A stretch of DNA of 64,000 nucleotides, taken from assembly GCA_963772965.1 (NCBI GenBank), contig CAVYZU010000004.1, positions 372,001 through 436,000 of the forward strand. The letters run 5' to 3'. The notes beneath the pieces are model-generated. The model worked only from the letters and a program-made list of their open reading frames with translations, was not told the origin of the DNA and searched no databases. The DNA comes from AP-15 sp963772965. Lineage in GTDB: Bacteria > Pseudomonadota > Alphaproteobacteria > ATCC43930 > CGMCC-115725. Positions 56,264-63,152 of the stretch are shown here, piece by piece; the stretch's first letter is position 1, and each line of letters starts with the position of its first letter. The translations under genes were made by a program, and so were the position numbers.

Positions 56264-57811
56264 GTGCAGCGCGTCATCAAGGCGCTCGGCCGGCGCGATG
56301 AAGTTGAGGCCTCGGGGCTGATCGATGGGCTGATCGCCTCGGCGGCGCGCCATTCGCGCCGCTCGATCGTGTTGTCGAGTTTTTATCGCGGCGAATTGCC
56401 GGAGCTGCACCGCCTCAGCATCGGACCTGATCTGGTGTTCGGCTGGCTGTGGGCGGAAACAGGATGCCGCGACGTGCTCAAGAGCCTCGTCTCCGACCGG
56501 CGCTTTTCCTTTGATGTCGAGCGCGCCGTCTATCTCACGGTGCTGCACCGGCTGATGATCTCGGGCTCCGACCGCCATGCCAGCGACTGGCTGAGCCGGG
56601 TACGTGTGCCGGGCACCGATGGGCTCGATCTCGACCACGCCTATAAGGCGATGGCCTGGCTTGGCGAAGTCGACGCGGCCGGCCGCAGCACCGCCGAGGC
56701 CATCGAGGAGGCACTCTATCACCACCGCCAGCCGCTGTTCGGCGCCGTTTCGATCGCGTTTTTCGACACCACCAGTTTATGGTTCGAGGGGGCCGGCGGC
56801 GAGAGCCTAGGCCAGTACGGCCACTCCAAAGACTATCGCGGTCACCTGAAGCAGGTCGTGCTCGGCATCGTGCTTGACGACGCCGACCGGCCGATCGCGT
56901 CCTTTGTGATGCCCGGCAACACGGCCGACGTGACGCTGTTGTTGCCAGTAGTCAAACGGCTGCGCGAGCGCTTTGGGATCCTCGATGCTTGCATCGTTGC
57001 CGATCGCGGCATGATCAGTGCCGATACCATCGCCGCCCTCGAAGCCGAGAAGATCCAGTACATCCTCGGCGTGCGCGAACGCACCAGCCGCGAGGTGCGC
57101 ACCGGGGTCATCGAGGATGATGGCCTCGCCGTGCCGCTCGTCATTCCCCGCCAGAAAGGCGAGACCGAACTGGCGATCCGGGAGACGACGATCGCCGGGC
57201 GGCGCTACATCATCTGCCGCAACGAGGAGGAAGCCAAAAAGGACGCCGCGGCGCGCGCCGAAATCGTCGCCGGTCTCGAGCGCAAGCTCGCCCAGGGCGA
57301 CAAGGCGCTCGTCGCCAACAAGGGTTTTCGTCGCTTCCTGAAGACGCCCGCGGGCGGCGGCTTTGTCATCGACCGCGCCAAGATCGAGGCCGATACCCGG
57401 TTCGACGGTCTCTTCGTGCTGCGCACCAACACCAAGATCGCCGCGCTCCAGATCGTGTTGCGCTACCGCAATCTGCTGGCCGTGGAGGACGCCTTCAAAA
57501 CCGCAAAGGCGCTGCTCGCCACCCGCCCGATCTTCCACAAAACCGACGCCGGCATCCGCGGCCACGTCTTCTGCACCTTCCTCGCCCTTGTCCTGCGCAA
57601 GGAGCTTTTCGACCGGCTCGCCGCCCGTCGCAGCCGGCTCGAATGGCAGCGCATCGTCGACGATCTTGTCGACCTCAGCGAAATCGATGTCGAACAGGAT
57701 GGTCGCCGGGCGCGCCTGCGCACCGCGCCAGGCCCGACCATCGACCCGATCTGCCGCGCTATCGGCCTCACCCTTCCGCCGGTCTTCCAGGAGATGCCGC
57801 CCGCCGCCTGA
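56264..57811 (+). CDS. IS1634-family transposase
   Basis: 515 residues from a GTG. Codons upstream are also homologous (FVRVKKIGAYEYLYLVENAR, EGG), reaching an ATA at 56186 where the family start Met would lie, so the natural start seems lost. DDE motifs: FDTTSLWFEGAGGESLGQYG with the first Asp, DACIVADRGMISADTIAALE with the second, and a C-terminal Glu in YRNLLAVEDAFKTAKALLAT. GHVFCTFLALVLRKEL closes the domain. Terminal inverted repeats were not resolved; the element should run from about 56.1 to 57.83 kb. It is GC-rich amid AT-rich genes. Confidence 0.9.
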   Translation: MQRVIKALGRRDEVEASGLIDGLIASAARHSRRSIVLSSFYRGELPELHRLSIGPDLVFGWLWAETGCRDVLKSLVSDRRFSFDVERAVYLTVLHRLMISGSDRHASDWLSRVRVPGTDGLDLDHAYKAMAWLGEVDAAGRSTAEAIEEALYHHRQPLFGAVSIAFFDTTSLWFEGAGGESLGQYGHSKDYRGHLKQVVLGIVLDDADRPIASFVMPGNTADVTLLLPVVKRLRERFGILDACIVADRGMISADTIAALEAEKIQYILGVRERTSREVRTGVIEDDGLAVPLVIPRQKGETELAIRETTIAGRRYIICRNEEEAKKDAAARAEIVAGLERKLAQGDKALVANKGFRRFLKTPAGGGFVIDRAKIEADTRFDGLFVLRTNTKIAALQIVLRYRNLLAVEDAFKTAKALLATRPIFHKTDAGIRGHVFCTFLALVLRKELFDRLAARRSRLEWQRIVDDLVDLSEIDVEQDGRRARLRTAPGPTIDPICRAIGLTLPPVFQEMPPAA

Positions 57812-57828
57812 ACCCAAAACCGTGGTGC

Positions 57829-58452
57829 CTAAAACTTAAAATGGCTTGCAACCCATTGAGTTACCATGCTGTTCAAAATCAAACTGCGGAACTTGGGTGA
57901 AAGGTCATTTAGGTGGGTGCTGATCTTCTGGGGCAAGAGAGAGGGCTGCAAGGCATAGAGGCGCATCGCCTTCGTGTCGACGCTTGTGTTTTGATTCTCG
58001 GGCGGTTTAACCCGCTCCATGGTGGCCCTGTATTCGACGTTTCCCTTGCCGTAGTCGAGCTTTTCAAGGCTTTTGACCCTGACCTGAACCTGCCCGGTGC
58101 TAGCCTCCAGTACTGGTCCTGCTAGTCCCATGCGACCGGTGAATTGCGCGAAGCGCAGCAGATTTTCAGGGAATGTCTGGGATTCCCAATAGGCATCTTT
58201 GGGATTTTCCTTTAGCCATTCCAGTTTCATAAAGTCGTGCTCGTTCAGATATACGGCGCGGAAGATGAGCGGGGTGCTGCGCAGATCGCTAACTAGCGAA
58301 AAGACGGCCGTGCGTTCCGCTTCGGACGGTTGAGCCGGATTGAAGACGTACCCGGAAAACCAGATTATGAGCGAGACTGCTAAAGCGGCAACAATGCCCA
58401 TGATCCAGGTCTTGACAGGCGACCACTCGCGTTTTTTTGCAGTGTCGCTCAT
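57829..58452 (-). CDS. Single-pass membrane protein, unknown
   Basis: 207 residues starting MSDTAKKREWSPVKTW. One helix (IMGIVAALAVSLIIWFSGYV) is followed by an extracytoplasmic or cytoplasmic domain of about 160 residues: EAERTAVFSLVSDLRSTPLI, AVYLNEHDFMKLEWLKENPK, GPVLEASTGQVQVRVKSLEK and RATMERVKPPENQNTSVDTK. No family recognised. It lies between the IS1634-family transposase and a nucleotidyltransferase gene, on the opposite strand to both. Confidence 0.6.
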   Translation of the reverse strand: MSDTAKKREWSPVKTWIMGIVAALAVSLIIWFSGYVFNPAQPSEAERTAVFSLVSDLRSTPLIFRAVYLNEHDFMKLEWLKENPKDAYWESQTFPENLLRFAQFTGRMGLAGPVLEASTGQVQVRVKSLEKLDYGKGNVEYRATMERVKPPENQNTSVDTKAMRLYALQPSLLPQKISTHLNDLSPKFRSLILNSMVTQWVASHFKF

Positions 58453-58614
58453 ATGGCGATGATCCTTTCGACCTCGTCGCGCGTTACCTCGCCCCTTGCA
58501 CCAAAGGGGCCGTCCACACACGCCCCACGCTTGCTGCATACGAGGCGCTGTTCAATCCAGGGAGGCGGTGATCCTTGGGATACGATAATATACCATTTAT
58601 GTGCGGAGAATCTT

Positions 58615-58950
58615 ATGTCGACCGCAATCAACGATCCGATCTTGAGGCGCGTCCGTGCCGCGCTCGATGAAATGTACGGCGACCGGCTTGAACGAGTCGT
58701 GCTGTTCGGCTCCCGCGCACGCGGTGATACGGGTGAGGATTCGGATTACGACGTTGCGGTGTTCCTGAAAGACCTCAAGGAAGGCGATCTCACGCACCGC
58801 TGGCAGGAGCTGGATCGCCTGGCCGATCTACGCAGCGCAATTCTTTCCGACACCGAAGCCTTTATCGATGTCAAGCCATATCCGGCCGACGCGTATCGGA
58901 ACCTGACGGCGCTTATGGGTGAAATTCGGCGCGACGGCGTCGATCTGTGA
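58615..58950 (+). CDS. MntA-like minimal nucleotidyltransferase (putative antitoxin)
   Basis: 111 residues. VVLFGSRARGDTGEDSDYDV has the nucleotidyltransferase motif GSxARG...SDxD, and FIDVKPYPADAY supplies the third acidic position. Minimal nucleotidyltransferases of this size pair with HEPN-domain RNases in HEPN-MNT toxin-antitoxin systems, where they inactivate the toxin by AMPylation. A HEPN-like start follows at once with a GTGA overlap, but is cut short after about 17 residues. So this looks like an orphaned antitoxin gene. The ATG is preceded by GGAGAATCTT. Confidence 0.8.
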   Translation: MSTAINDPILRRVRAALDEMYGDRLERVVLFGSRARGDTGEDSDYDVAVFLKDLKEGDLTHRWQELDRLADLRSAILSDTEAFIDVKPYPADAYRNLTALMGEIRRDGVDL

Positions 58951-59027
58951 CGCCGGAAATCGGCGAGCTGCTCGACAAGGCGCGCGATTGCCTTGCTCGC
59001 CCGCTGGGGCGCGTCCAGGTGCGATAA
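58947..59027 (+). pseudogene. Truncated HEPN-domain toxin partner
   Basis: Starting from a GTG that overlaps the stop of the nucleotidyltransferase gene, it reads VTPEIGELLDKARDCLARPL and stops within 26 codons. ELLDKARDCL matches the first helix of HEPN toxins of the HEPN-MNT class; everything after it, including the RX4-6H active site, is missing. The break probably reflects a deletion joining this to unrelated DNA. Confidence 0.55.
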
Positions 59028-59198
59028 GGCGGCGGTAGAATAACCACATTCAGGGCGTATGACGACGGCCTGGAAGTAACGGGCGGGGGGTGTTGCCGAG
59101 TATGACGAGGTCGGGTCTGCCCGGCCTTGGAAAGCGGATAGAGGCGGCGGCGACGCACCAGGGGCGCGGCGATCGGCTCGATCAGAACTCTCCGGCGA

Positions 59199-59382
59199 AA
59201 TTCCCGTTGGGCGCGGTTAATTCCCGGTTTGGCGGAAATAATTCCCGATTAGGGTGGGGAAAATTCCCGATTCGATGCGGACGGGAATTCACTCACAAGT
59301 TATTGATATACAATTGTCTTTTGAGGGTGAAATCACGCTTTTGGGGCCGAATTCTCGAATATTTCCCGTCGAACCGGGAATT
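59199..59382. repeat. Phased array of AATTCCCG motifs
   Basis: Within the gene-free stretch 59028-59409 the octamer AATTCCCG starts at 59199, 59219, 59240 and 59262, with an inverted copy (CGGGAATT) at 59282; the steps are 20, 21, 22 and 20 bases. Further relatives are AATTCTCG at 59350, ATTTCCCG at 59361 and CGGGAATT at 59375. Two-turn spacing suggests multiple sites for one DNA-binding protein (operator array, recombination site or iteron-like). It is seen directly; the binding protein is unknown. Confidence 0.6.
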
Positions 59383-59409
59383 TGTTCGCGGCGCTGCCGC
59401 CGGATTGCT

Positions 59410-59952
59410 TCAGACGACGGCGAGCGGGCGGTGTGGCGGGGGAGGGGGCTCGACCCGGATCGGGTCGCTCGGGCGAACCTCGCCCGTCGTCAGGACGATT
59501 GCCATGATCCCGGCCTTGCGCACGAGGTTGCCATCGACGTCGCGGTCGAGGGTCGCCGCCATCAGCCCCTTGTGCAATTTGTCGAGCTGAGCGCAGGGAT
59601 TGCGCAATCCGGTGATTTCCACCACCGCGTTCTCGCCGATATGCAGCCGGGTTCCGGCGGCGAGCCCGAGCAGGTCAATCCCCGATGTCGTGATGTTCTC
59701 GCCCATCTGGCCTGGCTGCAGATCGAAACCTTTATCCCGCAATTCGTCATGGAGTTCGGCGTGGATCAGGTGGACCTGGCGCAGATTGGGGTCGGTCGGA
59801 TTGCGGGCGACCCGCGAGCGGTGCTTGACGGTCACCCCCTGATGCGCGTCGCCTTCGACGCCGAGCCCGGCCAGTAAGCGAATGCTGGTCTCGTTGGCTT
59901 TTACCAAAGTGTGCCGCAGGCTGCGGCTGACCGCCGCAACGATGCCGGTCAT
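59410..59952 (-). CDS. MOSC-domain protein
   Basis: 180 residues: LAGLGVEGDAHQGVTVKHRS, QVHLIHAELHDEL, GQMGENITTSGIDLLGLAAG and ITGLRNPCAQLDKLHKGLM. The Cys in RNPCAQLDK is the conserved MOSC cysteine thought to carry sulfur, as in molybdenum-cofactor sulfurases and YiiM-type proteins. YiiM-like members reduce N-hydroxylated substrates with a molybdenum cofactor. The neighbouring nitrilase-fold gene lies ten bases upstream on the same strand, so they are probably cotranscribed. Confidence 0.88.
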   Translation of the reverse strand: MTGIVAAVSRSLRHTLVKANETSIRLLAGLGVEGDAHQGVTVKHRSRVARNPTDPNLRQVHLIHAELHDELRDKGFDLQPGQMGENITTSGIDLLGLAAGTRLHIGENAVVEITGLRNPCAQLDKLHKGLMAATLDRDVDGNLVRKAGIMAIVLTTGEVRPSDPIRVEPPPPPHRPLAVV

Positions 59953-59961
59953 GATCCCGCT

Positions 59962-60837
59962 CTATTCGGCCGCTGCCGGCAATGGCCGCGGAAAGATGCG
60001 GTCGTAAAGCTCCGGGCGCTGCCATTGCGACAGCAAGCCCTGCTTGACGCCGCAGCTGGGCGTCTTGTCGTTGCCGTCCCACTCGGCGCGCAATTCGCGC
60101 ACACGATCGAGGCTGACCGTGACGACGGCGATACCGACATTGATGCTTTCATAATGGGTATGCTCCGGCCCGGCGATGATCGCCAGCCCGCGCTCGGTCG
60201 CGGGATCGAAGATGTTGCGGGTCGACACGACCAGCGCGAGGTTCTCGATCGCCCGCGCCCGCAACAAGGTGTGCCAGGTCTCCCACAGATTGCCGGTGCC
60301 GCTGAGCCCGGCCGGCAGGAAGATGATTTCGGCGCCGCGCAACGCCAAGGCGCGCGACACTTCGGGCATGTAGACCTCGCTGCACATGCCGAGCCCGACC
60401 TTGCCGTGGATGGTGTCGAAAACCGGAAAATCGTTGCCGGGGACCCACTCGAATTCCCACACCCCGCCGCCGCCGGTGCGGCTCGCATAGATCCACGGAC
60501 CGTTTGGGTGGGTGCGGCGGTAACGCACCGGCGCGCGGCCGTCGGGATAGGCCATGCAGGTCAGGTTGTAGGCGGTCTTTTTAGCATTATCGATCGGCTC
60601 CATCGTGCCAAAGACGACATAGAGGCCGTGCCGCTGCGCCGCCTCGGCGATGCGCCCGGAAGGGTCGTAAGCCGCCGGCATCCGCCACGGCCCGGGATAG
60701 CTCTCGGGGAAGCAGACGAAATCCGCACCCTCGGCGGCGGCGCGACCGATCCAAGCCACCGCATCGTCTACGTTCGTGTGGTCGTCGGGCGGCGGGTTTG
60801 AGTGCGGCTGTACCACAGCGATGCTGAAATTGCTCAT
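59962..60837 (-). CDS. Nitrilase-fold carbon-nitrogen hydrolase, catalytic Lys replaced by Arg
   Basis: 291 residues. The Glu of the triad is in VCFPESYPGPW and the Cys nucleophile in GLGMCSEVYMPE. Where the catalytic Lys (YRKTH) is expected, the protein reads RYRRTHPNGPW, an Arg. WEFEWVPGNDFPVFDT and IENLALVVSTRNIF follow the family pattern. Family members hydrolyse nitriles, amides or N-carbamoyl compounds. If Arg cannot replace Lys, the enzyme may be inactive or may bind without turnover. Upstream of, and likely cotranscribed with, the MOSC gene; the cinA-pgpA-ispDF group lies further upstream on the same strand. Confidence 0.85.
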   Translation of the reverse strand: MSNFSIAVVQPHSNPPPDDHTNVDDAVAWIGRAAAEGADFVCFPESYPGPWRMPAAYDPSGRIAEAAQRHGLYVVFGTMEPIDNAKKTAYNLTCMAYPDGRAPVRYRRTHPNGPWIYASRTGGGGVWEFEWVPGNDFPVFDTIHGKVGLGMCSEVYMPEVSRALALRGAEIIFLPAGLSGTGNLWETWHTLLRARAIENLALVVSTRNIFDPATERGLAIIAGPEHTHYESINVGIAVVTVSLDRVRELRAEWDGNDKTPSCGVKQGLLSQWQRPELYDRIFPRPLPAAAE

Positions 60838-60871
60838 GCCGGTATCCTTTTGAAGACAATAACGGAACGCA

Positions 60872-61381
60872 TCATTCCGATTTGGCCGCGTCGGCGAGAA
60901 GGCCGAGCGCCACTTTCACCGCGGCTTCGCGCACCGCATTCCGGTCGCCGGAGAAGACATGGCGGTGGGTCCGGCATTGGCCGCCACGCCGGGCGATGCC
61001 GAAAATAACCAGGCCGACCGGCTTCTCGGCGCTGCCGCCCCCCGGCCCGGCGATGCCGGCAATCGACACCGCGAGATCGACCGGCGCGCGGAAAACCGCA
61101 CCTTGCGCCATCGCTGCCACGGTCTCGGCGCTGACCGCTCCATGGGCGGCAATCGTCGCCGGTGACACGCCCAGCATTTCCGATTTCGCTTCGTTCGAAT
61201 AGGTGACAAAGCCGCGTTCGACGACATCCGACGAGCCGGCGATCGCGGTTAGTGCCGCGGCAACGAGGCCCCCGGTGCAGGATTCCGCGGTCGCGATATG
61301 CCAGCCTCGGGCCCGGCAAGCGTCGAGCACCGTTTCCGCCAAGCCCAGAATTTCAGAGGTGAACACCCAACGCTCCGCCAA
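60872..61381 (-). CDS. cinA: CinA C-terminal family amidohydrolase (PncC-type)
   Basis: 169 residues, only the C-terminal (PncC) domain of CinA. Motifs: GWHIATAESCTGGLVAAALT, RGFVTYSNEAKSEMLGV, HGAVSAETVAAMAQGA, VSIAGIAGPGGGSAEKPVGL. It deamidates nicotinamide mononucleotide to nicotinate mononucleotide in pyridine-nucleotide recycling. The start overlaps the end of pgpA by 29 bases. The ispDF-pgpA-cinA order is conserved in alphaproteobacteria. Confidence 0.92.
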   Translation of the reverse strand: MAERWVFTSEILGLAETVLDACRARGWHIATAESCTGGLVAAALTAIAGSSDVVERGFVTYSNEAKSEMLGVSPATIAAHGAVSAETVAAMAQGAVFRAPVDLAVSIAGIAGPGGGSAEKPVGLVIFGIARRGGQCRTHRHVFSGDRNAVREAAVKVALGLLADAAKSE

Positions 61382-61904
61382 TAGCCAGCGCCACCCTCAG
61401 CACGAGGAGAGCGTAGCTCGCCGCCAAAATGTCGTCGAGCATGATGCCGAAGCCGCCTTTGACATGCCGATCGGCCCAGCTCACCGGCCAAGGTTTCCAG
61501 ATATCGAACAGGCGGAACAGCACAAAGGCGAGGAGCCAGGCGATCGGGTCGAAGGGGGCCGCCAGCAATACCAGCCATTGGCCAGCGATCTCGTCGATGA
61601 CGACCGCAGCCGGATCTTGTGCGCCGCTCGCCTTGGCCGCAGCTCCGGCTGCCCACGAGCCGACGGCAAAGACCACCGCGAGGGCAACCGCAAGTCCCGG
61701 ATCACCCGACATCGCGCGGATCGCCCAGGCAATTGGCAAAGCGACCAGCGAAGCGCAGGTGCCGGGGGCGATCGGGCTCAGCCCAACCCCAAACCAGGTT
61801 GCGATCAGCGTCGCGGGACGCCGCAGCGGCAGAAGAGGAGGCTCCGATCGGGCGATGGGGCTACAGCGGCAAGCGCACGGTGGCGACAGCTTGGGCGGCC
61901 ACAC
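61353..61904 (-). CDS. pgpA: Phosphatidylglycerophosphatase A
   Basis: About 183 residues from a GTG that overlaps ispDF by 44 bases; no better start is visible before LRRPATLIATWFGVGLSP. Motifs: GLSPIAPGTCASLVALPIAW, the catalytic acidic segment VVIDEIAGQW, RLFDIWKPWPV and KGGFGIMLDDILAASYAL. It removes phosphate from phosphatidylglycerol phosphate in the inner membrane to make phosphatidylglycerol. Four hydrophobic helices. Translational coupling with ispDF upstream and cinA downstream is likely from the overlaps. Confidence 0.9.
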   Translation of the reverse strand: MWPPKLSPPCACRCSPIARSEPPLLPLRRPATLIATWFGVGLSPIAPGTCASLVALPIAWAIRAMSGDPGLAVALAVVFAVGSWAAGAAAKASGAQDPAAVVIDEIAGQWLVLLAAPFDPIAWLLAFVLFRLFDIWKPWPVSWADRHVKGGFGIMLDDILAASYALLVLRVALAIGGALGVHL

Positions 61905-63015
61905 CCTCGCCGCGGCCGGTGAAGCCGAGACGATCGGTCGTCGTCGCCTTGACGCTGACGCGATCGGCGGCGATCCCGAGTATCGCTGCGACACGCTCGA
62001 CCATCGCGGCGCGGTGCGGGCCGATCTTCGGGCGTTCGCAGATGATCGTCACATCGACCGCGGCGACCATGCCGCCGCGGGCACGAACGAGATCGGCGGC
62101 ATGACGCAGGAACTGGTCGGAGGCGGCGCCGCGCCATTGCGGGTCGTTCGGCGGAAAATGCTGGCCGATATCGCCAGCGCCGATCGCCCCCAGCACCGCG
62201 TCGGTCAGCGAATGCAAGCCGACATCCGCGTCGGAATGGCCGACGAGCCCCGCAGCGTGGGACATCGCGACGCCACAAATAACGATCCTGTCGCCCGGGC
62301 CGAAAGCGTGGACATCAAAGCCTTGGCCGACGCGAACATCGCCAAGCCGGGTTGCCAGCAGGCGCTCGGCGGCGGCAAGATCGTCGGCCGTCGTGATCTT
62401 CAGATTGTCTTCATCTCCGTCAACCAATACGGGCATCAGCCCCGCCGCTTCCGCGACGGCCGAATCATCGGTCAATTCGCACCCTTCGGCGGCGCGATGG
62501 GCGGCGAGTATTGCCGTGAAAAGAAAACCCTGGGGTGTCTGCGCGCGCCACAAGCGAGATCGGTCCGCTGTCCCCTGGATCACCCGACCCTCGGCGCATT
62601 TGATTGTGTCGCGCATCGGCAGGCAAGGGATAACCGCTGGGGCGTGCCCGAGCCCATCGATGATCCGGTCGATCAGCGCGGCGCCGGGGAACGGTCGTGC
62701 GCCGTCGTGAATCAACACCGCCTGTGGGCGATAAGAGGCCAGCGCCTCCAGGCCGAACCGCACCGAATCCTGTCGCGCTGCACCTCCAGCGACCGGCGCC
62801 AGGACCTCGAACCCGGCGACGGTATCATCGAACACGGCTCCGTCTTCTGGCCGGATAACCACCTGCACGCCGGCGATACTGGGATGAGAAGCGAATGCAG
62901 CGACCGCATGCCGCAAGACTTTCTGCCCGCCCAGCGACAGATATTGCTTTGGGCGCTCGCCGCCAAACCGGCTGCCGCGACCAGCTGCGACGACCAGCGC
63001 GTATACGGGTTCCAT
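61861..63015 (-). CDS. ispDF: Bifunctional IspD/IspF isoprenoid-biosynthesis enzyme
   Basis: 384 residues from the ATG of MEPVYALVVAAGRGSRFGGE, chosen because the IspD nucleotide loop begins there. IspD part (1-225): GGERPKQYLSLGG, VLIHDGARPFPGAAL, ALTDDSAVAEAAG-like QLTDDSAV. IspF part (226-384): GQGFDVHAFGPGDRI with its metal-binding Asp-X-His, LVGHSDADVGLHSLTDAVLG, AIGAGDIGQHFPPNDPQW and VSVKATTTDRLGFTGRGEGV. It carries two non-consecutive MEP-pathway steps, CTP transfer and cyclisation. The fusion is typical of alphaproteobacteria and some epsilonproteobacteria. Confidence 0.95.
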   Translation of the reverse strand: MEPVYALVVAAGRGSRFGGERPKQYLSLGGQKVLRHAVAAFASHPSIAGVQVVIRPEDGAVFDDTVAGFEVLAPVAGGAARQDSVRFGLEALASYRPQAVLIHDGARPFPGAALIDRIIDGLGHAPAVIPCLPMRDTIKCAEGRVIQGTADRSRLWRAQTPQGFLFTAILAAHRAAEGCELTDDSAVAEAAGLMPVLVDGDEDNLKITTADDLAAAERLLATRLGDVRVGQGFDVHAFGPGDRIVICGVAMSHAAGLVGHSDADVGLHSLTDAVLGAIGAGDIGQHFPPNDPQWRGAASDQFLRHAADLVRARGGMVAAVDVTIICERPKIGPHRAAMVERVAAILGIAADRVSVKATTTDRLGFTGRGEGVAAQAVATVRLPL

Positions 63016-63152
63016 GTAGAAAAAATAGCTGAAGCACGAGCGGTTTACCACTGCAGGGGCGGTATTCGCGATCGGCGGTTATTGTTGCACTGCAAAAGGG
63101 AAACCGCTACGATCTGCTCAATCGTTGGGCAATTACTCAATATGCTTAGAAA

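Noticed and set aside
56080..57832. GTGGTGC(C)TAAA copies on both sides of the IS1634-family transposase as element ends
   Set aside because: They are in direct, not inverted, orientation and differ by one base, so they do not define the terminal repeats.
59199..59382. Possible CRISPR array
   Set aside because: The repeated unit is only 8 bases, it occurs in both orientations, and spacers are about 12-14 bases. No cas gene is in the window.
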